Positions 25,945 to 36,509 are shown, numbered from the stretch's first letter. The stretch: 64,000 bases of DNA from Streptomyces sp. NBC_00237 (GCF_026342435.1 NZ_JAPEMT010000001.1:2412501-2476500); one strand, 5' to 3'. Numbers and translations: made by a program. The notes: a model not told the origin generated them from the sequence alone.

Positions 25945-25968
25945 GACCTTGACGCCAGTGGCAAGGTC
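25945..25968 (-). promoter_or_regulatory. MerR-type operator before the SDR-MerR operon
   Basis: GACCTTG (25945-25951), 10 bases and CAAGGTC (25962-25968) form a perfect inverted repeat 14 bases upstream of the SDR start. On the minus strand a TTGACC -35-like box overlaps one arm. Placement inside a promoter is typical for MerR activators. Confidence 0.7.
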
Positions 25969-26022
25969 AAGCGGAGGCCCTCCGGGGAGGCCGCCGCATT
26001 CCGTACCGGCGATGATGTACGG

Positions 26023-26673
26023 GTGGATCTTCGACCGATTACCTGGGGACGCCTCGCGGGCCGTCTGGCCCGCCACCTCGACAGCCTGGAGCCCGGCGAC
26101 GGCAGCCCGTGGCTGAAGGTCGGCGTCGACGGTGCGCCCGCCGCTCGTACGGGAGAGCTGGCCGGGCCGCTCGCCGAGGCGTTGCGGGAGCGGGGGCGCA
26201 GCGTCCACGAGGTCGACACCCAGGGGTTCCTGCGGTCGGCTTCGCTGCGCTTCGAGTACGGGAAGCAGGACCCGGACACGTACGTCGACGGGTGGTTCGA
26301 CACCGGGGCCCTGTGGCGCGAGGTCTTCGGCCCGTTGGAGGCCGGAGGCACCGGGCGGGTGCTGCCCGACCTCTGGGACCCCGTCACCGACCGGGCGACG
26401 CGCAGCCCGTACGTACAACTCCCGCCCGGTGGTGTGCTGTTGGTGCACGGCCCGATGCTGCTCGGGCGGTGGTTCCCGTTCGACCTGACGGTGCACGTGC
26501 GGCTGTCGCCGGGGGCACTGGGGCGTCGTACCGCCGAGGACGAACGGTGGATGCTGCCCGCCTTCGCGCGGTACGAGGAGGAGGTCGGGCCCTCGGACGC
26601 CGCCGACGTCGTCGTACGGGCCGACGACGCGCGGCATCCGGCGTGGACCGGGCTGCCGGGCGACGGGGAGTGA
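26023..26673 (+). CDS. Uridine-kinase-like protein with a degenerate P-loop
   Basis: 216 residues. The overall order fits the uridine kinase/nucleoside kinase superfamily: a P-loop-like VGVDGAPAARTGELA (about 33-47), VDTQGFLRSASLRFEYGKQDPDTYVDGWFD, LPPGGVLLVHGPMLLGRW and the R-rich lid ALGRRTAEDERWMLP. In normal members the loop reads GxxGxGKT; here the lysine is replaced (ARTG), so ATP binding may be weakened or altered. From memory, related Streptomyces proteins share this feature. The function is uncertain. The GTG start lies in a short gap divergent from the SDR gene and has no clear ribosome-binding site. Confidence 0.7.
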   Translation: MDLRPITWGRLAGRLARHLDSLEPGDGSPWLKVGVDGAPAARTGELAGPLAEALRERGRSVHEVDTQGFLRSASLRFEYGKQDPDTYVDGWFDTGALWREVFGPLEAGGTGRVLPDLWDPVTDRATRSPYVQLPPGGVLLVHGPMLLGRWFPFDLTVHVRLSPGALGRRTAEDERWMLPAFARYEEEVGPSDAADVVVRADDARHPAWTGLPGDGE

Positions 26674-26770
26674 GGGCTCGGGACGGGGCGTCCGGGCGTG
26701 AGCCCCGCCGTCCGGAGCCGATGGTTTCGGATGCGTGACGGGTGCCGTGGGCGGGGCTTCGAGTTCCGGT

Positions 26771-27052
26771 CTACCGGTGGCTTCGGCTGCGGTTGCCGGA
26801 CTTGAAGCTGGCCAGGGCGGCGACGCCGATCGCGGCGAGGCCGATCTGGATGAGCCACTCGATCCAGTCGACGCCCTTGGTGTCCTGCACCCCGAACGCC
26901 TTGGCGATCGCCGCGCCCGCCAGTGCCGCGAGGATGCCGACGGCGATGGTCCACAGGATGCCGATCTTCTGGCGGCCCGGGACCACGAGCCTGCCGAGGA
27001 CGCCGATGATGATGCCGATGACGATCGCGCTGATGAAGCCGGAAATCTCCAT
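26771..27052 (-). CDS. GlsB/YeaQ/YmgE family membrane protein
   Basis: 93 residues, three hydrophobic segments with Gly-rich faces: ISGFISAIVIGIIIGVLGRL, IGILWTIAVGILAALAGA and WIEWLIQIGLAAIGVAAL, then a basic tail. This is the transglycosylase-associated/GlsB family of small stress-linked inner-membrane proteins (VPGRQKIG is the typical loop). The ATG at 27052 has GGGAG 8 bases upstream; an ATG two codons earlier (27058) is too close to that site. The 252-bp gap to the divergent cupin gene shows no other gene. Confidence 0.85.
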   Translation of the reverse strand: MEISGFISAIVIGIIIGVLGRLVVPGRQKIGILWTIAVGILAALAGAAIAKAFGVQDTKGVDWIEWLIQIGLAAIGVAALASFKSGNRSRSHR

Positions 27053-27290
27053 GCTCATAGCTCCCTGTCGAGCGTGGCTCTCTGCCGAGCCGTAGCCCTC
27101 TGCCGAGGTCTGTGCCCGTACCTGTGCCCCTCGCGCGCCGGTGCACGCCTTACGGCATTGTCGTTTCCCACCACTTTGCCGAAAGGTGGAACGCACGTGA
27201 CAGGGGGTGACGGGACGGTACGGGAGAGAGACGCGGGCACCGTGGTGTCCATGCTCCGGGCCTGGCCGACGAGGTGCCAGGGGTCGCGGC

Positions 27291-27296
27291 TAAGGT
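27291..27296 (+). promoter_or_regulatory. -10 element of the cupin gene; probable leaderless start
   Basis: TAAGGT ends 8 bases before the ATG at 27305, with no ribosome-binding site between. Confidence 0.5.
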
Positions 27297-27304
27297 GACC
27301 GGCC

Positions 27305-27667
27305 ATGACGACAATTGATCAACTTCCCGCCTCCTTCTCCGTGCACATTCCGGACGCCGAGCTGGAGCCCGAACCGCTCGACCCGGAGCAGATCGTCTCC
27401 GGCGCACCCGAGGTCACCGGCAAGGTGCTCTGGGAGTCCCCGGACGGCAAGCAGCTGCGGGGCATCTGGCAGATCACGCCCGGCGTGGTGACCGACACCG
27501 AGGCCAACGAACTCTTCGTCGTGGTCAGCGGTCGTGCCACCGTCGTGGTGGAGGGCGGCGCGACCCTGAAGATCGGTCCCGGCGACGCGTGCGTGCTGCG
27601 CGAGGGCGACCGTACGACGTGGACGGTGCACGAGACGCTGCGCAAGGCGTACCACATCAGCCTCTGA
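27305..27667 (+). CDS. Cupin domain protein
   Basis: 120 residues, one small beta-barrel: GKVLWESPDGKQLRGIWQITPGVVTD, ELFVVVSGRATVVVEGGATLKIGPGDACVLREGDRTTWTVHETLRKAYHISL. This is the DUF861-like cupin-3 pattern (WE..PG.....E.....V..G...), in which the usual metal-binding histidines are only partly kept (a single His in TVHETL). The function is unknown; relatives bind small acids. It is a monocistronic gene converging on an MFS transporter. Confidence 0.85.
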   Translation: MTTIDQLPASFSVHIPDAELEPEPLDPEQIVSGAPEVTGKVLWESPDGKQLRGIWQITPGVVTDTEANELFVVVSGRATVVVEGGATLKIGPGDACVLREGDRTTWTVHETLRKAYHISL

Positions 27668-27686
27668 GGCCGCCCCGCGGAGCGTC

Positions 27687-27704
27687 AGGCCCGGCCTCGG
27701 GCCT
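27687..27704. terminator. Small hairpin between convergent genes
   Basis: AGGCCCG (27687-27693) pairs with CGGGCCT (27698-27704) across a 4-base loop, between the cupin and MFS stops. Confidence 0.4.
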
Positions 27705-27721
27705 CACGCCAGCGGCAAGTC

Positions 27722-29110
27722 TCAGGCGTTCTCCGTACGTGCGGTGATCAGCGCCAGCGCCACCATCGGCACCAGCAGCAGGGCCCCGGCCGCGTTCAGC
27801 CAGCCGTAGCCCGCCTGCGCGACGATCAGTCCGGCCGCCGCGCCGCCGACGGCCGCCGCCGAGTTCATCGTGAGGTCGGACAGGCCCTGCACGGCGGCGC
27901 GGGCGGGCTGCGGTACGGATTCCGTGAGCAGCGCCGATCCCGACACCAGGCCCGCCGACCAGCCGAGGCCCAGCACGAAGAGTCCGGCGGCGGTCTGCCC
28001 GTGGCTGCCGCCGGAGGTGCCCGCCAGCAGGGCGGCGACCGCCAGCAGTCCGCCCGCGAGGCCGATCACGGACAGCCGTCCGAGCCGGTCCGCGAGCCAG
28101 CCCATGACCGGGGAGAACGCGTACATCCCCGCGATGTGGCCGCTGATGACCAGCCCCACCAGTTGCAGCCCCGCACCGTGGTGGCCCAGGTGCACGGGCG
28201 TCATCGTCATGATCGACACCATCGCGGTGTGCGTGACGGCGACCGTCACCAGGGCGAGGCGGGCCCGTGGGGACGCCTTCACGGCGGCGATCCCTGCCTT
28301 CAGCGAGCGGCTCGCGGCCGAGTTGTCCTCCTGCGGCGCCAGCGCCCGCGCGGTCAGCAGCGGGTCCGGGCGCATCAGTATGGCGACGATCACTCCCGTG
28401 ATCAGGAAGATTCCGGCGGCCCACACGAACGGGGCCGCCGTCACGGGGAGGGAGGTGCCGGAGAAGAGGCGCCCGGCCGGGGCCGCGACGTTCGGCCCGA
28501 GCACCGCACCGATGGTCGTCGCCCACACCACCGTGGAGATCGCCCTGGCCCGCCGGTCGGGGGCGGCCAGGTCGGCCGCGGCGAACCGGGCCTGGAGGTT
28601 CGCGAGGGACGCCGCACCGAACCCCGCCATGCCGAGCAGCAGCAGCGGGAAGCTCCCGGCGAGGGCGGCGACCACGACGAGGGCCGCTCCGAGCGCCCCG
28701 ATCAGGTAGGCGAGGACGAACCCGGGCCGCCGGCCGCGCTGCGTCATCAGTGAGGCGAGCGGCACGGACAACAGTGCCGTGCCCACCACGGACGCGGTCG
28801 GAGCCAGCCCGGACACGGCCTCGGTGCCGCCGATCTCCGTGGCGAGGACGGGCGCGAGGGTGATGCCGATGGGGACGCCGAGGCCGCCCAGGATCTGGCT
28901 GATGACCAGCACGGCGGTCGTACGGCGCTGGAGCGCGGGCACCTCGGCGGCGGTCACCGGGGGCGGGGTCACGGGTGCGGTGTCCGCGACCAGACCTCCG
29001 GAGGCGGGGTCGGAGTCACCGGTGTGCGGCACGCCGTCGGCTCCGGTGCGCCCGGTGGCCCCGGTGTCCTCTGTCTCTTCGGGGCGCTCGTTCCTGTCCG
29101 TGGTGCTCAC
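27722..29110 (-). CDS. MFS transporter
   Basis: 462 residues from the GTG at 29110 (GAGAGG 10 bases upstream; a longer frame opens at 29161). A disordered, Thr/Pro-rich N terminus of about 60 residues precedes 12 hydrophobic segments. The MFS loop 2-3 motif is kept as SLMTQRGRRPGF, and the second half repeats it as GWLADRLGRLSV. General drug- or metabolite-exporter character; the substrate is unknown. Confidence 0.85.
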   Translation of the reverse strand: MSTTDRNERPEETEDTGATGRTGADGVPHTGDSDPASGGLVADTAPVTPPPVTAAEVPALQRRTTAVLVISQILGGLGVPIGITLAPVLATEIGGTEAVSGLAPTASVVGTALLSVPLASLMTQRGRRPGFVLAYLIGALGAALVVVAALAGSFPLLLLGMAGFGAASLANLQARFAAADLAAPDRRARAISTVVWATTIGAVLGPNVAAPAGRLFSGTSLPVTAAPFVWAAGIFLITGVIVAILMRPDPLLTARALAPQEDNSAASRSLKAGIAAVKASPRARLALVTVAVTHTAMVSIMTMTPVHLGHHGAGLQLVGLVISGHIAGMYAFSPVMGWLADRLGRLSVIGLAGGLLAVAALLAGTSGGSHGQTAAGLFVLGLGWSAGLVSGSALLTESVPQPARAAVQGLSDLTMNSAAAVGGAAAGLIVAQAGYGWLNAAGALLLVPMVALALITARTENA

Positions 29111-29284
29111 TTCGTACACGCCTCTCCGCCGGTGGCCGCGGTCACCGCGAGGGAGCCGCATATGTACGTGTACTCGTCAAAGAATGTCGTCACCGCCGCA
29201 GTGTCCCAGCCCGCACTCTCCGGGGCACCAGGTAATCCCGCCCACCGCACGGCATCGCCGCACCCCTTGCCCGCGCACCCGGTC

Positions 29285-29851
29285 TCAGAACAGCGGCTCC
29301 GGCAGCACCCCCTCCAGCGCCAGCAGCACCCGCTTCGTCTCCAGGCCGCCACCGAAACCGCCGAGTCCGCCGTCGCTCTCCACCACCCGGTGGCACGGCA
29401 CCACCACCGGCAGCGGGTTCGAGCCCATCGCCGCCCCGACCGCCTGCGCCGCCCCGGGCTGCCCGACGCGTCCGGCCAGATCGCCGTACCCGACGACCGT
29501 CCCGTACGGCACGCCGTCGTTCAGCTCGCGGAGCACCTGGCGGTTGAACCCGGAGGTCAGCGACCAGTCCAGCGGCAGGTCGAACGCCCGCAGCGTGCCC
29601 GCGAAGTAGGCGGCGAACTGGCGCACCGGCTCGGCCAGCCGACTCGACGCGGGTATCGGCTCCGCCACCTCGACCGGTGCGGCACCGAGTCGTGACGCCA
29701 GAACTTTCAGGGCCTGGGCGCGTACCTTCTCGTCCGCGTGGAAGACCACGCTCACCAGGCCCGTTCCGGTCGCGGCCAGCAGGAGCGGGCCGATGTCACT
29801 GCGGACGACGGCCCACTCCACACAACTCGCCCGAGGCGTTTCGCTGATCAC
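29285..29851 (-). CDS. ogt: Methylated-DNA--protein-cysteine methyltransferase
   Basis: 188 residues. The active-site motif PCHRV (in PLPVVVPCHRVVESDGGLGGFGGGLETKRVLLALEG) and the helix-turn-helix VLRELNDGVPYGTVVGYGDLAGRVG define O6-alkylguanine-DNA alkyltransferase, a suicide repair protein. The start is taken as the GTG at 29851, because a complete PafBC-type promoter (29859-29881) ends exactly 7 bases upstream, giving a leaderless message; a longer frame runs to 29932 through the promoter. Confidence 0.92.
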   Translation of the reverse strand: MISETPRASCVEWAVVRSDIGPLLLAATGTGLVSVVFHADEKVRAQALKVLASRLGAAPVEVAEPIPASSRLAEPVRQFAAYFAGTLRAFDLPLDWSLTSGFNRQVLRELNDGVPYGTVVGYGDLAGRVGQPGAAQAVGAAMGSNPLPVVVPCHRVVESDGGLGGFGGGLETKRVLLALEGVLPEPLF

Positions 29852-29858
29852 GCTCCCC

Positions 29859-29881
29859 ACGGTACGACCGGGCACTGACAA
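29859..29881 (-). promoter_or_regulatory. PafBC-type DNA-damage promoter of ogt
   Basis: On the minus strand TTGTCAGTG (29881-29873), 8 bases, TACCGT (29864-29859), then 7 bases to the GTG start. It matches the LexA-independent damage promoter described for mycobacteria (TTGTCRGTG-N8-TAN3T). Confidence 0.85.
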
Positions 29882-29906
29882 CGGGCCAGGACGGCGAGGA
29901 AGACCC

Positions 29907-29980
29907 AGGTCAGCCGCGCATCGCGAGGTCATTCGCGGCCCCCGAGGCCATGCGCCCCCGCGAGGTCAGCCGCGCATCGC
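29907..29980. repeat. 18-bp direct repeat around the glycerophosphodiesterase stop
   Basis: AGGTCAGCCGCGCATCGC occurs at 29907-29924 and 29963-29980, 56 bases apart. The second copy contains the stop codon and last codons of the phosphodiesterase gene. Confidence 0.85.
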
Positions 29981-30850
29981 CGCCCGCACCACGTCCGGCC
30001 TGTTGCTGATGACCCCGTCCACGCCGAAGCCCTTGACCTTCTTCGCGTTCGCCGCGTCGTCCACCGTCCAGGCGTTCACCCGCAGCCGCTGCCCGTGCGC
30101 CCCCTTCAGCCGGTGCACCGCCGCCACGTACTCCTTGCTGAGCGAGGAGTGCTGCGGATTGATCTGATCCGTGTACGCCGCGTACGTCGGCAGGTCCGCC
30201 ACCTTGGGCGTGCCCAGGAACCCGGTGATCAGGCCCTTGTGCTGCCGGTGCACGGCCCGGATGCTCGCCGCGTCGAAGCTCTGCACCACCAGCCGCGACC
30301 GCACGTGCGCCGTGTCCAGCCAGCCCTGCGCGCGCAGCACCTTGAGCATGTCCTTCTCGATGCCCGGGTACAGCGCCGGATTCTTGACCTCCATCAGGAG
30401 CTTCTGCCGGTTGTGGTCCACCCGCTTCAGGTACTGCTTCAGCGTCGGCACGCGCGCACCCGCGTACGCGGGGCCGAACCAGCTGCCCGCGTCCAGCCTG
30501 CGGATCTCCGCCGCCGTGAAGTCCTTGATCCTCCACGGGGCGCGGCCCGGGAACACCTGCTCCACGTCGGTCGTCCGCGCCAGGCTGTCGTCGTGGACGA
30601 TCACCAGCTCGCCGTCCTTGGTCCGCTGGACGTCGTTCTCCACCCAGTCGACGCCCAGCCGGTGCGCCTTGTCGACGGCGGCGAGGGTGTTCTCCGGCGC
30701 GTACGCGGAAGCGCCCCGGTGGGCGATGACCGAGGGCACAGTGGTGGGAGCGGCCACCGGGGCGGCCCCGGGGGCGGCCGGGGACTCCACCACACCGGCG
30801 GTCCCGCCCGCGAGAGCGGTCAGGGTCGCGGCGACTGCGAGGGTGAGCAT
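29966..30850 (-). CDS. Secreted glycerophosphodiester phosphodiesterase
   Basis: 294 residues from the ATG at 30850, which follows GGAGAG. Signal peptide MLTLAVAATLTALAGGTAG. The catalytic GDPD signature is VIAHRGASAYAPENTLAAV with WVENDVQRTKDGELVIVHDD (His, Glu and Asp metal/acid-base residues); LLMEVKNP and the C-terminal VNAWTVDDAANAKK and GVDGVISNRP follow. It hydrolyses glycerophosphodiesters to glycerol-3-phosphate outside the cell, a phosphate/glycerol scavenging role. Divergent from uvrB. Confidence 0.9.
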   Translation of the reverse strand: MLTLAVAATLTALAGGTAGVVESPAAPGAAPVAAPTTVPSVIAHRGASAYAPENTLAAVDKAHRLGVDWVENDVQRTKDGELVIVHDDSLARTTDVEQVFPGRAPWRIKDFTAAEIRRLDAGSWFGPAYAGARVPTLKQYLKRVDHNRQKLLMEVKNPALYPGIEKDMLKVLRAQGWLDTAHVRSRLVVQSFDAASIRAVHRQHKGLITGFLGTPKVADLPTYAAYTDQINPQHSSLSKEYVAAVHRLKGAHGQRLRVNAWTVDDAANAKKVKGFGVDGVISNRPDVVRAAMRG

Positions 30851-31099
30851 GGATCTCTCCTTGCGCGAGAAGACGGCTCGGGCGACCGAGCGTGACAGCT
30901 GCCCGCCAACGCGGGACAGGTGAGGAATGGCCATGCGGTGAACGATGTGACACGTGCGTCCAACACGCTTCGTGACGGTTCCGGTACGGAGAGGGACTTC
31001 GGCCGATCGGGTGGGGGCCGGTCCGTAAACTCCCGGAGCCCGGTTCCGTACACCCGCACCACCTCCCGTACCCGCCCCCGGAGGCCGATCACCACGTGA

Positions 31100-31122
31100 G
31101 TGTCAGTGGTGGGTCGTACGGT
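31100..31122 (+). promoter_or_regulatory. PafBC-type DNA-damage promoter of uvrB
   Basis: GTGTCAGTG (31100-31108), 8 bases, TACGGT (31117-31122), then 6 bases to the ATG at 31129. The message is probably leaderless. One base differs from the TTGTCAGTG consensus. Confidence 0.82.
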
Positions 31123-31128
31123 GGTTGC

Positions 31129-33249
<2,121 letters not shown>

Positions 33250-33309
33250 CGGCGCGAGCGTTCCGGTGCGCCGCGGAGTGTTGCAGGAACGACACAAAAC
33301 GCACCGGAG

Positions 33310-33340
33310 TTGCGACCGCGTCGGGCGGACTGCGTAGGGT
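33310..33340 (+). promoter_or_regulatory. Promoter of the TerD gene
   Basis: TTGCGA (33310-33315), a 19-nt spacer and TAGGGT (33335-33340) precede the TerD GTG by 52 bases. Confidence 0.5.
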
Positions 33341-33392
33341 GCTGACAACCGCACACACGGGTGGTGACGGGGTTTGTGGAGAGGGGTAGCGC

Positions 33393-33971
33393 GTGACGGT
33401 CAACATGACCAAGGGCCAGGCCATCAGCCTGCAGAAGAGCGACGGGGGAACCCTGACCGCGGTGCGGATGGGGCTCGGCTGGCAGGCGGCGCCGCGCCGT
33501 GGTCTGTTCGGCAAGCGCACCCAGGAGATCGACCTCGACGCGTCGGCGGTCCTGTTCGCGGACAAGCAGCCGGTCGACGTCGTGTTCTTCCGCCACCTGG
33601 TCAGCGACGACGGTTCCGTGAAGCACACCGGCGACAACCTGGTCGGCGGCGCGGGCCAAGGCGGCGACGACGAGGCGATCCTCGTGGACCTCTCCCGGGT
33701 CCCGGTGCACATCGACCAGATCGTCTTCACGGTGAACTCCTTCACCGGCCAGACCTTCCAGGAAGTGCAGAACGCCTTCTGCCGCATCGTCGACGAGACC
33801 AACGGCCAGGAGCTGGCCCGCTACACCCTCGACGGCGGCGGCCAGTACACCGCCCAGATCATGGCCAAGGTCAGCCGCGCGGGGGCGGGCTGGCAGATGA
33901 CCGCCCTCGGCAACCCGGCCAACGGGCGCACCTTCCAGGACCTGATGCCGTCGATCCTGCCGCACCTCTAG
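33393..33971 (+). CDS. TerD family protein
   Basis: 192 residues: MTKGQAISLQKSDGG, VRMGLGWQAAP, IDLDASAVLFADKQPVDVVFF, GDDEAILVDLSRVPVHIDQIVFTVNSF, FQEVQNAFCRIVDETNGQELARYTL. This is the full TerD calcium-binding beta-sandwich, with the acidic residues of the Ca2+ sites in the DLDASAVLF and DDEAILVDL stretches. TerD proteins belong to tellurite-resistance-type stress systems and are thought to work at the membrane. The N-terminal half carries an insertion (RRGLFGKRTQE) typical of Streptomyces. The GTG start follows GAGAGG. A second TerD-like gene and terC follow. Confidence 0.93.
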   Translation: MTVNMTKGQAISLQKSDGGTLTAVRMGLGWQAAPRRGLFGKRTQEIDLDASAVLFADKQPVDVVFFRHLVSDDGSVKHTGDNLVGGAGQGGDDEAILVDLSRVPVHIDQIVFTVNSFTGQTFQEVQNAFCRIVDETNGQELARYTLDGGGQYTAQIMAKVSRAGAGWQMTALGNPANGRTFQDLMPSILPHL

Positions 33972-34033
33972 GCACGCACCCTCAGGCGCGCACCCAGGCA
34001 CGCGCCTTCAGGCACAGGAGCATCAGCAGTACC

Positions 34034-34068
34034 GCAGCTCCCGGAGGCAGCAGGCCGCCGGGAGCTGC
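34034..34068 (+). terminator. Hairpin after the TerD gene
   Basis: A perfect 11-bp stem (34034-34044 with 34058-34068) and a 13-base loop lie 63 bases after the TerD stop. Confidence 0.55.
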
Positions 34069-34185
34069 ACCGCATTCCCGCGGCGGAACCACGGCGGGAG
34101 AAGCAGGCGTGACACAGGTACGAAGCAAGCACGACGCACGCGCGCACGACGCAACGGTGATCACCGACGGTGGGGGAGACAGACG

Positions 34186-36258
34186 ATGACGGCCGAACTG
34201 GTCCGGGGGCAGAACCACCCCTTGCCCCAGGCCCGTTTGGAGATCCGGGTCTCGGCCGGTCAGCCGGTCGTCGCCGGAGCCACGCTCGTCGACGAGCAGG
34301 GCACCGTACGGGGCACGGAGTGGGTCGCCCACCCGGGAGCCCACCAGCTCCCCGGCCTGGAGGTGTCCCGGCAGGCCGCCGCGGACCACCGGCTCGCCGT
34401 GGACCTCGGCGCGCTCCCGCAGGAGGCGCACCGGGTGCACGTGCTGCTGGCGCTGCCCACCGCCGTGGGCTTCCCGGCCCGCTTCGGCGCGGTCGCCGCC
34501 CCCTTCGTCGCCGTCACGGGACTCGACGGCACCGAGGTCGCCACCTTCACCCTGACCGGCCTGGACGCCGAGTCCGCCGTCGTCGCCCTGGAGCTGTACC
34601 GCCGCCAGGACGCCTGGAAGGTACGTGCCGTGGGCCAGGGGTACGCGGGCGGCCTCGCCGAGCTGCTCGCCGACCAGGGCCTGGCGCAGGCGGGCGAGCT
34701 GGCCGCCGCCATCCAGGACGCGGTCGGCCGCAGCCTCGCCCGTTCGGTGTCCGCGCCCCCGCCCCGTACGGCCGACGGCGACCGGGCCCGCCGCGCCGCC
34801 CGCCCGGCCCGGCAGGGCGCCTCCGCCCAGGACGGCGTACGGGGAAACCTCGCCGATGGCGACAGCGGGACGCCCCAGTCCCACCAGGACACCCCGCCGC
34901 CCCAGCAGGGCACCCGGCCCGCCGCGCCGACGTCCGCACCGGGCCTGCCCGCGCAGTCAGGCGCGCAGGACCAGACCCCGCCCGCCGCCCCCTCCGGCCC
35001 GGCCGCCCCCTCCGGCCCCGTCGACTACAGCCACCCGCGCCGCCGCAAGCAGCCCCCGGCCGCCCCGCCGAACGCGCCCGCCCCGCCGCCCGCCCGCCCG
35101 GAGCCCTCCGGTCCTGGGCAGCCGCCGCACCCCGTCGCGGGCGACGCCTCCGGCTGGTCCATGGAGGAACGGCTCTACAACCAGGTCTGGGGCATGTTCG
35201 AGGACCTGGCCCGCACCGCCGCCGCCTACCGCAGCGCCGTCGACTTCGCCGAGTCCCGGATGGAGAAGGAGCTCGAACAGGTCCTCTCCGACCCGCGCAG
35301 CCGCATCGGCGGCACCGGCGACGAGGCCCGCCGCACCGCCCGCGCCAAGTGCGACGCGCTCGTGGAGCAGGCCCGCGCCGTCCTGGACCGCGACATCGCC
35401 CAGCTCGTCGCCGAGTCCGACGTGGTGGAGCCCGCGCTGCCGCCGTCCTTCGCCCGCTGGGACAACCCCGCCTGGCACGCGTACAAGGTCCCGATGGAGA
35501 TCCCGATGGCGCTGCGCATCGGAGATCTCCACCTGCCCGAGCGCCCCGACCTGCACATTCCGCTGTTGGTACGGCTTCCGCTGGAGCGCGGTCTGTGGAT
35601 AGACGCGGGCCGCACGGGCTCCGAGGCCGCGATGATGATGGACACCGACGAGCTGCGCCGCCTCGCCATGGACACGGCCGTCGCGCACGCCGCCCGACTG
35701 CTCGGTGCGTACCCGGCGGGCGAATTCACGGTGCACGTCGTCGACCCCGCGGGCTCCGCGTCCGCCGCGCTCGCCCCGCTGGTGAAGTCCGGCGCGCTGG
35801 CCTCGCCGCCCGCCGCGGGAGCCCAGGGCGTGGCGGACGTGCTGGCGCGGCTGACCGAGCGCGTGGACCTCGTACAGATGGCGATCAGGGCGGGTGCCTC
35901 CGACGCGCTGCCGCCGCACCTGGACACGGCCGAGCAGCTTCTGATCGTCAACGACTTCCCGCACGGCTTCGACGACCGCGCCGTCACCCAGTTGCGCTAT
36001 CTCGCCGACGAAGGTCCGTCCGTCGGCGTGCACCTCATGATGGTCGCCGACCGCGAGGACGCGAGCGCCTACGGCCCGGTGCTCGACCCGCTGTGGCGTT
36101 CGCTGCTGCGACTGACGCCGGTGCCCGACGCGCACCTCGCCGACCCGTGGGTGGGGCACGCCTGGACGTACGAACCGCTCCTCGCGCCGCCCGGGAGCCA
36201 GGTGCTGTGGAACGTGCTGAGTCAGGTGGCGGCGGCCAGGAGGGCCCTCGGCCGCTGA
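34186..36258 (+). CDS. TerD-like domain fused to an FtsK/HerA-like pseudo-ATPase
   Basis: 690 residues. Residues 1 to about 185 resemble a divergent TerD domain (RLEIRVSAGQPVVAGATLVDEQG, AVTGLDGTEVATFTLTGLDAESAVVALELYRRQDAWKVRAVGQGYAGGLAELLADQG). A Pro/Ala-rich linker spans about 195-325 and a coiled helical part 330-405. The last 260 residues follow the FtsK/HerA order: a Walker A position holding AGRTGSEAA (about 474) with no GKS/T, FTVHVVDPAG, a strand ending LLIVNDFPHGFDD at the Walker B place (about 586), and VGVHLMMVADRED at the sensor strand. The ATPase looks inactive or altered. Ter systems with such fusions have been proposed to handle DNA or phage; here that is inference. Confidence 0.75.
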   Translation: MTAELVRGQNHPLPQARLEIRVSAGQPVVAGATLVDEQGTVRGTEWVAHPGAHQLPGLEVSRQAAADHRLAVDLGALPQEAHRVHVLLALPTAVGFPARFGAVAAPFVAVTGLDGTEVATFTLTGLDAESAVVALELYRRQDAWKVRAVGQGYAGGLAELLADQGLAQAGELAAAIQDAVGRSLARSVSAPPPRTADGDRARRAARPARQGASAQDGVRGNLADGDSGTPQSHQDTPPPQQGTRPAAPTSAPGLPAQSGAQDQTPPAAPSGPAAPSGPVDYSHPRRRKQPPAAPPNAPAPPPARPEPSGPGQPPHPVAGDASGWSMEERLYNQVWGMFEDLARTAAAYRSAVDFAESRMEKELEQVLSDPRSRIGGTGDEARRTARAKCDALVEQARAVLDRDIAQLVAESDVVEPALPPSFARWDNPAWHAYKVPMEIPMALRIGDLHLPERPDLHIPLLVRLPLERGLWIDAGRTGSEAAMMMDTDELRRLAMDTAVAHAARLLGAYPAGEFTVHVVDPAGSASAALAPLVKSGALASPPAAGAQGVADVLARLTERVDLVQMAIRAGASDALPPHLDTAEQLLIVNDFPHGFDDRAVTQLRYLADEGPSVGVHLMMVADREDASAYGPVLDPLWRSLLRLTPVPDAHLADPWVGHAWTYEPLLAPPGSQVLWNVLSQVAAARRALGR

Positions 36259-36352
36259 TCACCCGGATCCAAAGGCACTCATCTGACCTGCGCTTTTGGG
36301 CCTCCTTTACCTTGCCCTTTACCTGTTCTTGGTGTTTCGGGTACTCTCTTCA

Positions 36353-36509
36353 GTGCGGAGGGGAGTACTCCCGGCTGCGATGTTCCCGTCAATACGGACC
36401 GCCATCGGTCCCGGGGCATCGGCCCGTTGCACGCCAGAAGGCGGCTCGGGTGGAAGAGACCTCCGGCAGCGACGACGCTGATTGAGTTGCCGTAGCTATC
36501 TGCCGGAGG
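36353..36509 (+). promoter_or_regulatory. yybP-ykoY manganese riboswitch controlling terC
   Basis: The leader of terC has the conserved blocks of the yybP-ykoY aptamer: GGAGGGGAGTA (from 36357), CGTCAATACGG (36387-36397), CCCGGGGCATCGG and GAAGAGACCTCCGGCAG (36453-36469), with P1 formed by GCGGAGG and CCTCC(G)GC. The right side of P1 (36460-36469) is also a perfect 10-base complement of 36500-36509, which contains the terC ribosome-binding site GGAGG. Known members sense Mn2+. The layout predicts an ON switch: bound aptamer frees the ribosome-binding site, unbound RNA masks it. Confidence 0.8.
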
